A DNA stretch of 64,000 nucleotides from Streptomyces adelaidensis (GTDB lineage Bacteria; Actinomycetota; Actinomycetes; Streptomycetales; Streptomycetaceae). Location: positions 1 to 64,000 of the forward strand of contig NZ_JAEMUX010000035.1 of NCBI RefSeq assembly GCF_016598475.1, written 5' to 3'. Both the position numbers and the translations under genes were made by a program. The notes under the pieces are model-generated. The model worked only from the letters and a program-made list of their open reading frames with translations. It had not been told where the DNA came from and did not search any database. Every line of letters starts with the position of its first letter. Position 1 is the stretch's first letter. Below are positions 1-8,678 of this stretch, one piece after another.

Positions 1-69
1 CCTCGGGCGCCTCGGCATGAGTGCGGCCCGCCGCGGCCCGGCAACGGAGGCCGACGGATGCCGACGAAG

Positions 70-570
70 TCAGCCTTGCGCGGCAGGCACGGGAAAGAGC
101 ATGCAGCTGCTGGTGGCGTGGGCCAGCAGGCGGTCCGTCGCGTCGAGCAACTGGGCCTGGGCGAGGGCCGTTTGGCGGCCGCTGTTGACAACCGTGCCGA
201 TGGCGCGCACCGGGCCCGTGTCCACGGTGATCCTCCGCAGGAACTTCACGGTCAGATCGAGCGAGGTGTACGCCATGCCCAGCGGGAGGGTGGAGTGGAC
301 GGCGGCGCCCGCCGCCGAATCGAGAAGCGTGGCGAAGATGCCGCCGTGCACGCTGCCGATCGGGTTGTAGTGCTCCTCACCCGGTATCAGGGAGAAGACC
401 ACCCGGCCGGGCCGCACCTCGTCCAGGGTGAAGTCGAGGGTGTGGTTGACGGGCGGCCCAGGAAGCTGTCCCGTCTGAAGTGCGCGCAGGAAGTCGACAC
501 CGGCCATGCGTCCGGCGGCTTCCGCCAGGATCGCGGGATCGTCCCATTGATACGTACGTGTTCGCCCCAC
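70..570 (-). CDS. PaaI-type hotdog-fold acyl-CoA thioesterase
   Basis: Probably hydrolyses an aryl- or acyl-CoA thioester in the cytoplasm. The product is 166 residues, normal for the PaaI/YdiI hotdog family. The family signature NPIGSVHGGIFATLLDSA sits near the middle (HGG followed by the hotdog helix), with a later beta-rich part around LTVKFLRRITVDTGPV. An upstream TTG at 600 would add ten residues, but an AGGAAGGG ribosome site sits before GTG 570, so I chose 570. A divergent HxlR regulator begins 94 bases away and probably controls it. The substrate cannot be told from sequence. Confidence 0.85.
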   Translation of the reverse strand: MGRTRTYQWDDPAILAEAAGRMAGVDFLRALQTGQLPGPPVNHTLDFTLDEVRPGRVVFSLIPGEEHYNPIGSVHGGIFATLLDSAAGAAVHSTLPLGMAYTSLDLTVKFLRRITVDTGPVRAIGTVVNSGRQTALAQAQLLDATDRLLAHATSSCMLFPVPAAQG

Positions 571-603
571 GGCCCAGCACCCTTCCTCTGACTTTTTCAA
601 GCG

Positions 604-633
604 AAGCTAGCCCTGCGCACGCCTGACTGTCAA
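604..633 (-). promoter_or_regulatory. Candidate sigma-70-type promoter of the thioesterase gene
   Basis: On the minus strand TTGACA (633-628) is followed after 18 bases by TAGCTT (609-604), a good match to the vegetative TTGACA/TAnnnT pattern. Transcription would begin near 597, giving a short leader before GTG 570. The divergent HxlR gene has its own possible -10 hexamer TACGAT at 652-657, only 6 bases before its ATG, so the two promoters are back to back and one bound repressor could affect both. Confidence 0.55.
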
Positions 634-663
634 TGACGAAGCCAGAGCCTCTACGATGGCGGC

Positions 664-1131
664 ATGGAGTGGCTTGAGGCGAGTACGGAGAACTGCCCCG
701 TGCAACGCACGCTCGACGTGGTCGGGGACAGGTGGACGTTGCTGATCCTGCGCGACGCTGTCAACGGGGTTCACCGCTTCGACGACTTCCACCGCCACAT
801 CGGCCTGTCGGAGGCCGTCCTCAGCGACCGCCTCCGGAAGCTGACCTCAGCCGGCATCCTGAGGACCGCCCCTTACCGGGAGCCGGGCAGCCGCTCCCGC
901 AACGAGTACCGCCTGACCCGCAAGGGCTGGGACCTGTGGCCCGCCCTGATGGCACTGAGCCAGTGGGGCGAGGCGTACACCCTCGGCCCCGAGGGCCCCG
1001 TGCTGAACGTTCACCACACCGAGTGCGGCGCCGCCGTCCGCGTCGTCGTCGAGTGTTCCACGGAGCACTCCGCCCTCGCCCATGAAGAGGTCACGGCCCG
1101 GCTGGGACCGGGCGCCCGTCGCCGGTCGTGA
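664..1131 (+). CDS. HxlR-family winged-helix regulator
   Basis: DNA-binding regulator of 155 residues. It has the HxlR hallmark N-terminus with a conserved Cys (NCPVQRTLDVVGDRWTLLIL), then FDDFHRHIGLSEAVLSDRL (recognition helix) and the wing EYRLTRKGWDLWPAL. The C-terminal tail holds further Cys residues (TECGAAV, VECST). Many HxlR proteins sense redox or aldehyde signals through the N-terminal Cys; whether this one does is inference. It is divergent from the thioesterase. A -10-like TACGAT lies 6 bases before ATG 664 with no clear ribosome site, so the transcript may be leaderless. Confidence 0.88.
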   Translation: MEWLEASTENCPVQRTLDVVGDRWTLLILRDAVNGVHRFDDFHRHIGLSEAVLSDRLRKLTSAGILRTAPYREPGSRSRNEYRLTRKGWDLWPALMALSQWGEAYTLGPEGPVLNVHHTECGAAVRVVVECSTEHSALAHEEVTARLGPGARRRS

Positions 1132-1208
1132 ATAATATTACGTGCGTCAGACCATGAACTAGGCTGGAGTGCGAGGCAACGGCCTTACGGAACGACGGGA
1201 GGATGCTC

Positions 1209-1781
1209 GTGGCGCGCTACACCAAAGAGCACAAGCAGGTGACGCGGCAGCGGATCATCGACAAGGCCGGCCATCGGTTGAAGCAGAACGGGATAGACGG
1301 GTCCGGTATCTCCACTCTGATGTCGGATGCCGGGCTCACCAACGGAGCCTTCTACGCCCACTTCGCGTCCAAGGACGACCTCGTCGCCACCGTCGTCGCC
1401 GACGAACTGCGCGCGCAGGTGGAGAGATACGGCACGCTGCGGCCCGGCCGCCAGGGGCTTGAGGACCTCCTGCGCGAGTACCTGTCGCCCCAGCACCGCG
1501 ACCAGCCCGGCCTCGGCTGCCCGTCCGCCGCCCTGCTCGACGAGATCGGCCGCTGCGAGGACGCGACCAAGGAGGCGTACACCGACGGCGCAAAGGCCAT
1601 CGTGGAGGAGATCGCCGCCCGTCTGACACCTGGCGATCCGGGGTCCGCTCGCGGGAAGGCCATAGGACTCTTCACGATGATGGTGGGGACGTTGCAACTG
1701 TCCCGCGCCCTCTCCGACCGGAAGTTCGCCGACGAGGTCCTCGAACAGGGAATTGAGAACGCCCTCGCCCTCATGCGCTGA
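1209..1781 (+). CDS. TetR/AcrR-family transcriptional repressor
   Basis: About 190 residues. The N-terminal TetR helix-turn-helix reads TRQRIIDKAGHRLKQNGIDG followed by GISTLMSDAGLTNGAFYAHF and the SKDDLV helix. The C-terminal ligand domain contains a conserved GCPSAALLDEIGR stretch, as in the group of TetR proteins with C-terminal TetR_C_33-like domains. ATG 1203 lies directly against the GGGAGG ribosome site, whereas GTG 1209 is properly spaced, so I chose 1209. It converges on the alpha/beta hydrolase genes to its right and is the nearest candidate regulator for them. Confidence 0.88.
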   Translation: MARYTKEHKQVTRQRIIDKAGHRLKQNGIDGSGISTLMSDAGLTNGAFYAHFASKDDLVATVVADELRAQVERYGTLRPGRQGLEDLLREYLSPQHRDQPGLGCPSAALLDEIGRCEDATKEAYTDGAKAIVEEIAARLTPGDPGSARGKAIGLFTMMVGTLQLSRALSDRKFADEVLEQGIENALALMR

Positions 1782-1836
1782 GCACGCGAGCGGTGGCGCG
1801 CCGACGGACCGACCATCCTTCCCTCACGCTTCGCCC

Positions 1837-2706
1837 TTACGACCGCTCGAGGAACTCAAGGGCCTCCACCACGAACCGCTCATGGAACTGGAAGATGCCT
1901 CCGTGGCCGGCGTCGGGGTAGATCACCGGCTCGGCGTTCGGCAGTCGCCGCGCCAGGTCGGCCGAGTTCTTCGACGGCACCATCCTGTCGCTCTCGCCAT
2001 TGGCGACGAGCACAGGGTGGTGGACGGCCGAGAGATCGTGGGGCCGCTCCAGCCCCCAGCGGTGAATGGCCTTGAGCTGGGCGCCGTACGACGGGAGGGA
2101 GATCGCCTTGTCTCGGTCGTGGGTGCGCTCCTTCAGGCGGGCCAGGAACTGCCTTCCGGCTCGACGCCCGCCCGCCGTGCGCGTGAAGAAGAGGAACTGC
2201 TTCGGGTCCTGAAGGGTGAACAGCGCCCGGACCGTGTCGAGATGCGACAGCCGGGTCACGTTCTTGATGCCCTCGCCGCCCGCGGGGCCGGTCCCCGTGA
2301 GGATCAGCTTGCGGACGAGCTGAGGGTCGGTCCGCGCGATCACCTGGGCGATCATGCCGCCCATCGAGAAGCCGTGAATGTCGACGCTTTCCAGCCCGAG
2401 CGCCCGGATGAAGGTGACGGCGTCCTCGGCCATCTCCTGGATGCTCTTCGGCGTCGAGCCGGTGGTGGCGCCGACGCCCCTGTTGTCGAACGTGATGACC
2501 CGGCGCTTGGCGGCGATGCCGTCGACGACCCGGGGGTCCCAGTTGTCGAGGACCGCGGCGAGGTGGGTGATGAACACCACCGGGACGCCGGACCTGGGAC
2601 CGAGGTCGCGGTAGGAGAAGGTCACTCCCCCGGCGGTGACGGTGCGGGTCGGTGCGTTCTTGTACGACGTCACCACGTCGTCGCCTACTTCTTGCGCGTC
2701 ATTCAT
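1837..2706 (-). CDS. Alpha/beta hydrolase
   Basis: 289-residue cytoplasmic alpha/beta-hydrolase of unknown substrate. The nucleophile elbow is GFSMGG, the acid loop is GESDRMVP and the His loop is DAGHGGIFQFH, so the triad is complete. An oxyanion-type loop lies near residue 40 (VVFITHLAAVLDNWDP). A longer frame starts at 2805, but ATG 2706 has an AAGGA ribosome site 8 bases upstream, so it is preferred. It follows another alpha/beta hydrolase on the same strand after 129 bases. A decayed paralogue with the same motifs lies at 6688-7561, which shows past duplication. Confidence 0.85.
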   Translation of the reverse strand: MNDAQEVGDDVVTSYKNAPTRTVTAGGVTFSYRDLGPRSGVPVVFITHLAAVLDNWDPRVVDGIAAKRRVITFDNRGVGATTGSTPKSIQEMAEDAVTFIRALGLESVDIHGFSMGGMIAQVIARTDPQLVRKLILTGTGPAGGEGIKNVTRLSHLDTVRALFTLQDPKQFLFFTRTAGGRRAGRQFLARLKERTHDRDKAISLPSYGAQLKAIHRWGLERPHDLSAVHHPVLVANGESDRMVPSKNSADLARRLPNAEPVIYPDAGHGGIFQFHERFVVEALEFLERS

Positions 2707-2835
2707 GGCGGTGTCCTTGTCCTTCGGTTCGGGGCCGTGCGCGTGCGTCGCCCGATTGCGGCTGCGGTCCGCGGAGGTCGACGGTCGACTGCCGTGTGGG
2801 TGCAAGCCGGCGGGCGAACGAGATGAGCGATCCGG

Positions 2836-3687
2836 TCAGGTGGCGAGGAAGTCGGCCACCTGAGTGGTGAAGGCCTTGGCGTACTGGAAGAGGAAGGCAT
2901 GGCCGGCGCCGGTGTAGAGGACGAGGGTGGCGTTGTCCAGGTGCTGGACCGCGACGTAGGAGGCGTGGGCGGGGATCATCACGTCGTGCAGGCCGTTGGC
3001 GTAGAGAACGGGATGCTTGATGGCCTCCAGTTCCGCCCGCACCTGATCGAAGGGGGCGGCCAGAAGTTCGCCCGCCGCGGCGAGCATGCCCTGCGCGGCC
3101 GCCTCGGAGACCGCCGGGCCGCCGGCGGCGAGCCGGGTCGAGACGTGCTCGAAGTGCTCCTTCCCGGCGGCGCGGGCCGCGTCCGTCTCGGGGTAGAACA
3201 GGTACAGCATGTCCTCCAGGTCGGCATCAGGCTTGGCCATGATGCCCAGGACCTTCTCACTGAAGGGCGGCGCACCGGGCACCCAGCCGGCCGGGCCACT
3301 GCCCGCCACGACGAGCTTGCGCACCAGTTCGGGTCGGCGCAGGGCCACGCGCTGGGCCACGATGCCACCCAGGGACCAGCCGAGCAGATCCACCTGCGCG
3401 AGGGCGAGTGCCTCGATGAACTCGATGGCACCCTCGGCGAATCCTTCGAGGGAGTCGCGCGGCTCGCCGTCGGTGTAGCCGACGCCGACGTTGTCGAACA
3501 CGATCACGTCATGGTCGGCGGCCAGGTGGTCCAGGAACTCCGGGTCCCACCAGTCGACGGTGCCGCGGAAGCGGTTCAGCAGGACCAGCGGGACACCGCC
3601 CTGCGGGCCCATCCGCCGAAAGGTGAACCGCGCGGAGTGGCCCTCGACGGTGAGGTTCTCGGCCTTGTCTGCCAGATACGTGCTCAT
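2836..3687 (-). CDS. Alpha/beta hydrolase
   Basis: 283-residue alpha/beta-hydrolase. Motifs are the oxyanion-type loop VPLVLLNRFRGTVDWWDPEF, the nucleophile elbow GWSLGG, the acid loop NGLHDVMIP and the His loop GAGHAFLFQY. It belongs to the same subfamily as the gene just downstream, sharing the WDP and GVG-G loops, and the two may be co-transcribed. Upstream sequence at 3701-3714 can form a GGGGG-TTAT-CCCCC hairpin close to the start, of unknown role. The substrate cannot be assigned; esterase or haloperoxidase-like activity is possible for the family. Confidence 0.85.
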   Translation of the reverse strand: MSTYLADKAENLTVEGHSARFTFRRMGPQGGVPLVLLNRFRGTVDWWDPEFLDHLAADHDVIVFDNVGVGYTDGEPRDSLEGFAEGAIEFIEALALAQVDLLGWSLGGIVAQRVALRRPELVRKLVVAGSGPAGWVPGAPPFSEKVLGIMAKPDADLEDMLYLFYPETDAARAAGKEHFEHVSTRLAAGGPAVSEAAAQGMLAAAGELLAAPFDQVRAELEAIKHPVLYANGLHDVMIPAHASYVAVQHLDNATLVLYTGAGHAFLFQYAKAFTTQVADFLAT

Positions 3688-3773
3688 GGTGCCCGCGCTG
3701 GGGGGTTATCCCCCGTTCCGATCTTGGGGTGCGCCGGATCGCGCCCCGGTGGGGGCGAAACTAGCGTCCAGCC

Positions 3774-4963
3774 ATGACTTCGACTCTGAGAAAGCACCTG
3801 GTCCTGGCACTCGGTGTCGCTACGCTGCTCACCGCCGAGGTGGTCCCCGCCATCGCTCAGCCCGCCGGTCCCTCCCCTGTGGAGCGGTTACGCCGGGACA
3901 CCGAGGCGATCCACGCCCTCGGTGTGAGCGGTGTGCAGGCCCGCGTGATCGCGCCTGACGGTCGGCAGTCGGTCGCCACCAACGGTACCGCTGACCTGAA
4001 CAGCGGCCGCCCGGTCTCTTCCGGCGGCTACTTCCGCATGGCCAGCACGTCCAAGACGCTGGTCGCCACCGTGGTCCTCCAACTGGAGGCCCAGGGCAGG
4101 CCGTCCCTGGACGACACGGTCGACCACTGGCTGCCCGGAGTGGTGCGGGGCAACGGCAACGACGGCAGCCAGATCACCATCCGCCACCTGCTCCAGCACA
4201 CCAGCGGCATCCGGGACGCCCTGCCCGGATACACCACGCCGAAGGAGTACTACCAGCAGCGCCACAACATCTACGAACCCAAGCAGCTGGTCGACCTCGC
4301 CATGGCCCATGAGCCGGAGGACTTCCTGCCCGCAAGGGCTGGGCGTACTCCAACACCGGCTACGTCCTGCTCGACATGATCATCCAGAAGGCCACCGGTC
4401 ACCCCACTCACCAAGAGATCAAAAACCGCATCCTGCGCCCGCTGGGCCTCGACCAGACCCGGTGGATGGGCACCTCGCCCACCCTGCCCCGGCCCCACTC
4501 CCAGGCTTACCAGCGCTTCGGCCCCGGTTCCCGGGTGGATGTCACCGACCAGATACCGGTGGACCACGAGAACCTTTCGTGGGTCACGACCACTCGGGAT
4601 GAGAACCGCTTCTTCCGCGCGCTGCTCGACGGCCGCCTACTACCGGCACGGCAGCTGGCCAAGATGAAGCAGACCGTCCCCGTGAGTGCGGAGGTCCAAA
4701 AGCTGTGGCCGGACGGCCGATACGGGCTCGGCCTGGTCGAACGCCCCCTGGGATGCGGAGGAACCTACTGGAGCCATGAGGGCGGGGACGGCGGCTACAT
4801 CACCCTCAACGGCGTCACCGATGACGGGCGTCGAAGCGCTGTGGTCTCCATGTCCGAGGCCCGCGGCGACACCAAGGAGCACATACTGGAGCAGGAGAAC
4901 GCGGCCAGCGCCCTGATCGACCACGCACCGTGCGCCGGCTCACACACTCGCTTCACGCTGTGA
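3774..4963 (+). pseudogene. Secreted serine hydrolase (beta-lactamase/DD-peptidase family), frameshifted
   Basis: The N-terminus is a Sec signal peptide (KHLVLALGVATLL then AIAQPAG). The frame carries the SxxK nucleophile motif as STSK in FRMASTSKTLVATVV. The frame then breaks near 4332: restoring one G gives PGKGWAYSNTGYVLLDMI with the second motif YSN, continuing in the other frame through NRILRPLGL to a C-terminal HEGGDGGY box. The predicted last residues (from about 4930) come from an IS3 remnant, so the native C-terminus was also cut. Family members are class C beta-lactamase-like esterases or D-Ala-D-Ala carboxypeptidases. TAGCGT at 3762-3767 may be a -10 box for a leaderless message. 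The frameshift may be real or a sequencing error. Confidence 0.8.
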
Positions 4964-5309
4964 CCTGCACGCTTCTCCGCCTCGATGAACGGGTGCACCG
5001 TCACCGGGTCTCCTTCGCGAAGAAAGCCGTCGCACGCTTGAGGACCTCGACATCCTCGCGCAGACGGCGGTTCTCCCGCCGCAGTTCCGCCAGCTCCTCG
5101 CGTTCGCTGCTGGTCAGGCCGTCCCGCTCGCCCGCATCGACCTCGGCCTGGCTGACCCACAGCCCCACCGCGGTCTCGGTCAGATCGAAGTCCTTGGCGA
5201 TCTGACCGACCGAGCGGTCACCACGTCGGCACAGCTCGACGATCTCGGCCTTGAACTCCGGCGTGAACGAACGGCGAGGCCGAGGCTTCTTAAAGAAGCG
5301 TTGCCTCAA
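4930..5309 (-). mobile_element. IS3-family insertion sequence remnant
   Basis: Contains most of an orfA gene and then, in the usual -1-shifted arrangement, only the first 20-odd codons of orfB (VTVHPFIEAEKRAGHSVKRV). The rest of orfB with its DDE catalytic domain is missing. No terminal inverted repeats or target duplication could be seen, so both ends appear lost. It separates the serine hydrolase remnant from the APH-type kinase and is itself inactive. Confidence 0.75.
5001..5309 (-). pseudogene. IS3 transposase OrfA (helix-turn-helix subunit), remnant
   Basis: 102 codons. RRSFTPEFKAEIVELCRRG begins the helix-turn-helix, DLTETAVGLWVSQAEVDAG is the recognition part, and a leucine-zipper region (SSEREELAELRRENRRL, then EDVEVLKRATAFFAKE) gives the OrfA coiled coil. 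These are diagnostic of IS3 OrfA. The only start in frame is a TTG at 5309 overlapping the end of the upstream kinase gene, so the native N-terminal end has probably been trimmed. Confidence 0.8.
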
Positions 5310-6202
5310 ACGCCCTTCAGAACACGATCAAGTGCCGCCCGGCCTGCAGGTCCCCAGTGCGGCTTGCCGCCGGGAAGGCCCCGATCGCCGTTCTGCCCCA
5401 TGAGCATCAGGAAGAGGCTCTTCATCGCGGCCAGCCCACGGGCGCGCCGGATCGCCGCCTCGTCTGCATACGCGTACATGTCGAAGAACCGTGAGGCCAT
5501 GCCCGCAGGTAGCAGCACCCATGCGGCGGCAAGGTCCCACGCCGGGTCGCCGGCGAACATGGCACCGAAGTCGACGATGCCCGAGAGCGTTCCTTCCGAG
5601 ACGACGGCGTTCGCGGGATGGAGGTCGCCGTGCACCCACACCGGCGGGCCCTCCCACGCGTCGGCCGCAACGGCGTCGTCCCAGACGGCCCGGACGTCAG
5701 CAGCGATGTCGTCGGAGACAACGGCCTGGAAGAAGTTCTCGAAGCCGTCCGTGCAGTTCCTGGGGTGGGCACCGAAGTCCGTAGAGAGCGGCGCCTCGGC
5801 GGGCGCCTCCACATGGAGCGCCCGGAGGAAGCCCGCCAGCGTGTCGGCCGCGTGGGCGCCGCGGCTGATCGAGCCGTGGTCCAGCGGCTCGCCGGGAACC
5901 CACGTCATCACGGTCCAGTGCTTGGGAAAGCGCTCGGACGGGTCACCGAACCGCACCGGGAGCGGCACCGGGAGCGGCAAACGCGGGGCCAGCACCGGTA
6001 GCCACCGCCGCTCCTTCAGTTGGAGCTCCGGAGTGGGGTCCATGCGCTGCATGCGCACAGCCAACTCATCCCCGAGACGCCACATTTGGTTGCCCCAGCC
6101 GCCCGCCACCTCCCGGATGGCCAGCCCTGCAAGGTCTGGATGTTGCTCCTGCAGCAGGTCGCGAACCAGGTCTGCGGTGATCTCAATCTCGGTGTCGGCC
6201 AT
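5306..6202 (-). CDS. Aminoglycoside phosphotransferase (APH)-family kinase
   Basis: 298 residues with the protein-kinase-like APH fold. The catalytic loop HGDLHPAN is at about 191-198 and the metal-binding DFG of GIVDFGAMFAGDP at about 211. Family members phosphorylate aminoglycosides, macrolides, homoserine or other small alcohols; sequence alone does not prove antibiotic resistance. A TACTGT hexamer 8 bases before ATG 6202 could be a -10 box, suggesting a leaderless transcript. The stop overlaps the IS3 remnant, but the protein seems full length for the family. Confidence 0.85.
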   Translation of the reverse strand: MADTEIEITADLVRDLLQEQHPDLAGLAIREVAGGWGNQMWRLGDELAVRMQRMDPTPELQLKERRWLPVLAPRLPLPVPLPVRFGDPSERFPKHWTVMTWVPGEPLDHGSISRGAHAADTLAGFLRALHVEAPAEAPLSTDFGAHPRNCTDGFENFFQAVVSDDIAADVRAVWDDAVAADAWEGPPVWVHGDLHPANAVVSEGTLSGIVDFGAMFAGDPAWDLAAAWVLLPAGMASRFFDMYAYADEAAIRRARGLAAMKSLFLMLMGQNGDRGLPGGKPHWGPAGRAALDRVLKGV

Positions 6203-6341
6203 GCGAAGTCACAGTACTGAGCCGGCAGGGGAACGGCTCTCGCTCTCCGGAACACTCGCTGTGATTTCTGGCATCACCAATCCGGTTACAGAGAGCTGCA
6301 GATCAGAGGTTCTGGGACGCCCAGCCTCCAAGTTCAGAGAA

Positions 6342-6524
6342 GCAGGCATGTTCGTGCTGGCAGGGGGTGCCATAGGGGCGCCCGCAGGTGCCCAGTGAGA
6401 CCTTGCGGAGCTCGAAGTGCTTTTGGAAGTCGTGCCACTCCTGTTCGGTGGGCTCGCGGTACTCGTCCTGCGGTCGGTCAGCCCGGCGCCGGTCGAGGAA
6501 GCCGCGGTAGGTGCGCACGAGGTC
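6342..6524 (-). pseudogene. C-terminal fragment of an actinobacterial tyrosine-type integrase
   Basis: About 60 codons resemble the C-terminal tail common to actinobacterial phage/ICE integrases. They include YREPTEQEWHDFQKHFELRK, then VSLGTCGRPYGTPCQHEHAC, a Cys/His-rich end probably binding metal. The catalytic domain is absent and the reading frame ends in unrelated sequence on both sides. It is a relic of an integrated element or of a past recombination event next to the IS3 remnant. Confidence 0.6.
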
Positions 6525-6687
6525 AAATGCGCAACATCCACCGACTAGGCCGGTTGGGGGACGTGCCTCGGCGTGTCCTTCGGTCGTCCGGTCGACATCT
6601 CCCTGCCTTCCGCCCTGACATCCGACAGCGGAAACGCCCTGGCATCCGCATACCACAAGCACTCAGAAACGCCCCGAAGGACTGGAC

Positions 6688-7561
6688 ATGAGCGCACCCC
6701 GGAATCCCCCTCCCCCGCACGATCGTCGCACCAGAACGTCCCGACCCCGACCCGTTCCGTGGCCGTCGGCGGCGTGGACTTCGTCCATCGGCAGCTCGGT
6801 CCGGAGGATGGGGTGCCGCTGATCCTCCTGCTTCACCCGGCCGGGAACCTGGACAACGGGGATCCGCGCGTCGTCGACGGACTCGCCGCGCGACGCCGGG
6901 TGATCACCTTCGGCAACCGTGGGGTGGGCGGGTCGGGCGGCTCCACGCCGGCACGATCGAAGCGATGGCTGGCGACGCGGTGCGGTTCATCCGCGCCCTC
7001 GGCTTCGACCAGGTCGATCTGCTCGGCCTGTCCATGGGCGGCTTCATCGCACAGGTCATCGCCGGAGAAGAACCGCGCCTCGTCCGCAAGGTCATCCTCG
7101 CCGGCACCGGCCCCGCCGGCGGCCACGGCATCGACAAGGTCCCGGCTCTCACCATCCAGGCCACGCTCAAGGGCGCCCTGACCGCCAGGACTCGAAGCTC
7201 TCCCTCTTCTTCACCGGGACCGCGGACGGCCGGGAGGCAGGACGCGCCTTCCTGCGACGGCTGAAGGAGCGCACGGACAACCGCGACAAGGACATCGCGC
7301 TGCCGTCCGTCCGCGCCCAGCTCAAAGCCATCAAACGGTGGGGCCGCCAGACACCCGCAGACCGGTCCGCCCTTCACCAACCGGTCCTCGTCGTGAACGG
7401 TGAGCACGACCGGATGGTGCCCAGTCACCACCCCCTCGACCTGGCCGAACGCCTGCCCCGGAGCGAACTGGTTCCCCCTCTACCCGGATGCCGGGCACGG
7501 AGGGATCTTCCAGTACCACGAGGAATTCGTGACACGGGCGCCGGAATTCCTCAAGTCCTGA
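6688..7561 (+). pseudogene. Decayed alpha/beta hydrolase, paralogue of the gene at 1837-2706
   Basis: Starts with a plausible GAAGGA-ATG at 6688. The homologous stretches lie in changing frames: VAVGGVDFVHRQLG... through RRRVITFGNRGVGG, then AGDAVRFIRALGFDQ with GLSMGG, then SKLSLFFTGTADGR through GEHDRMVPSH, then FPLYPDAGHGGIFQYH to the stop at 7561. At least four frame changes are needed, near 6710-6735, 6945-6965, 7180-7190 and 7470. All triad motifs can still be read, so decay is recent or part of it is sequence error. Confidence 0.8.
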
Positions 7562-7582
7562 ATTCCCTGCCCGAATACCTCG

Positions 7583-8584
7583 TCATCCGCCCCCGTCGAG
7601 ATCGGTGCACTGCCGCGCCACCCTCAACTCGTCGCCGTGGAGCCGCATCTCGTACAGCTTGCCGCGCGCGTTTTCGAACGGGCGGTGGAGGACCATCATC
7701 AGCCGGCCGTCGAAGGTGGCGAAGAGCATGCCGTGACCGCTGTCGTCGCGGACCAGCGGCCGTCGCTGTCGCCACGGTCCCGTGATGTCGCCGGACTCCG
7801 AGACGGCGTAGGTCTGCACGTATCCGCCGCTGACCGTGCCGTCCTGGCCGATCAGGTTCTTCTCGTACGTCGACCACAGCATGAGCAGCGAGCCGTCAGG
7901 GGCTCGGTGCAGTTGTGGGCCGTCGGTGATGTAGGGCGGGAGCTGATGCGGTGTGCCGGCGGGGATCTGTTCGCTGAGCCAGGGCGCGTCCGAGCCCTTG
8001 AACAGGAAGAGGGGATCGCCGGCCGTCCGGGACAGGTCCGGGGCCAGGCGGATCGCTTCCATGGTCCCGTCGATGGTCTGCAGCCACTCGTGCGCGTAGA
8101 CCATCCAGGGTTGTCCGGACGGATCGACGTAGAGCGTGCCGTCGAGGGTCATGAGGTTCGCGGGCGGGGTGGGGCGTGCGGGGTCGACAACCGTGAAGGG
8201 GCCCAGCAGCGAGTCGGATACGGCGGTGATGGTGCCGCGCGCGTAGTTCGGGATCTGGAACGGTGTGCCCCATTGGTTGGGTGAGGGCACCGGCAGGAGC
8301 CGGTCCTCGTTGTGCAGCGTGGTGAAGAGGTAGTACTTGTCGCCCCATGCGTGCACTTCCGGCGCCCACGCACCGTCCGTCGCCCAGATCCCTTGCTGTT
8401 CGGCAGTCAGGAAGACCACGACGGGACGCGTCCAGTCACGCAGGTCACGGCTACGGTAGACCATCGTGCCGGTGCCGTCCACGCCCGACACGGAGGGTTC
8501 GTTGGACGTATAGAGGTAGTAGGTGCGGGTCTTGTCGTCGGCGACGACGAACGGATCGTGCAGCGGCATGTCGGGAAGCCGCAT
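7583..8584 (-). CDS. Glycoside hydrolase family 43-like protein
   Basis: About 333 residues with the five-bladed beta-propeller pattern of GH43/GH117-type enzymes. The first-blade Asp is in PLHDPFVVADD, followed by TYYLYTSNE; WAPEVHAWGDKYYLF carries the conserved WAPE, and ITDGPQLHRAPDGSLLMLWS and SGHGMLFATFDGRL follow. Such enzymes remove arabinose, xylose or galactose residues from plant polysaccharides. There is no signal peptide from ATG 8584 or from an alternative GTG at 8602, so it probably acts inside the cell on imported oligosaccharides. It is divergent from a PfkB sugar kinase, which fits sugar use. Confidence 0.8.
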   Translation of the reverse strand: MRLPDMPLHDPFVVADDKTRTYYLYTSNEPSVSGVDGTGTMVYRSRDLRDWTRPVVVFLTAEQQGIWATDGAWAPEVHAWGDKYYLFTTLHNEDRLLPVPSPNQWGTPFQIPNYARGTITAVSDSLLGPFTVVDPARPTPPANLMTLDGTLYVDPSGQPWMVYAHEWLQTIDGTMEAIRLAPDLSRTAGDPLFLFKGSDAPWLSEQIPAGTPHQLPPYITDGPQLHRAPDGSLLMLWSTYEKNLIGQDGTVSGGYVQTYAVSESGDITGPWRQRRPLVRDDSGHGMLFATFDGRLMMVLHRPFENARGKLYEMRLHGDELRVARQCTDLDGGG

Positions 8585-8678
8585 GAGGTCGGTCTCAGCC
8601 ACGGTCGGAGCATACGTTGACGCGACAGCGACAAACGGCGCGTGGTCGAGGGGAGAGTGGGGAACGTTGGCCGAGGCG

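Noticed and set aside
1753..2826. A 357-codon plus-strand frame over the first alpha/beta hydrolase
   Set aside because: The minus strand encodes a complete hydrolase with full triad; the plus frame shows no motif.
3699..3714. Riboswitch-like hairpin GGGGG-TTAT-CCCCC
   Set aside because: Only a 5-bp stem next to a start, with no conserved riboswitch core visible.
5306..6202. Calling the APH-type kinase an aminoglycoside resistance gene
   Set aside because: The motifs prove only the fold. Substrate specificity cannot be read from them.
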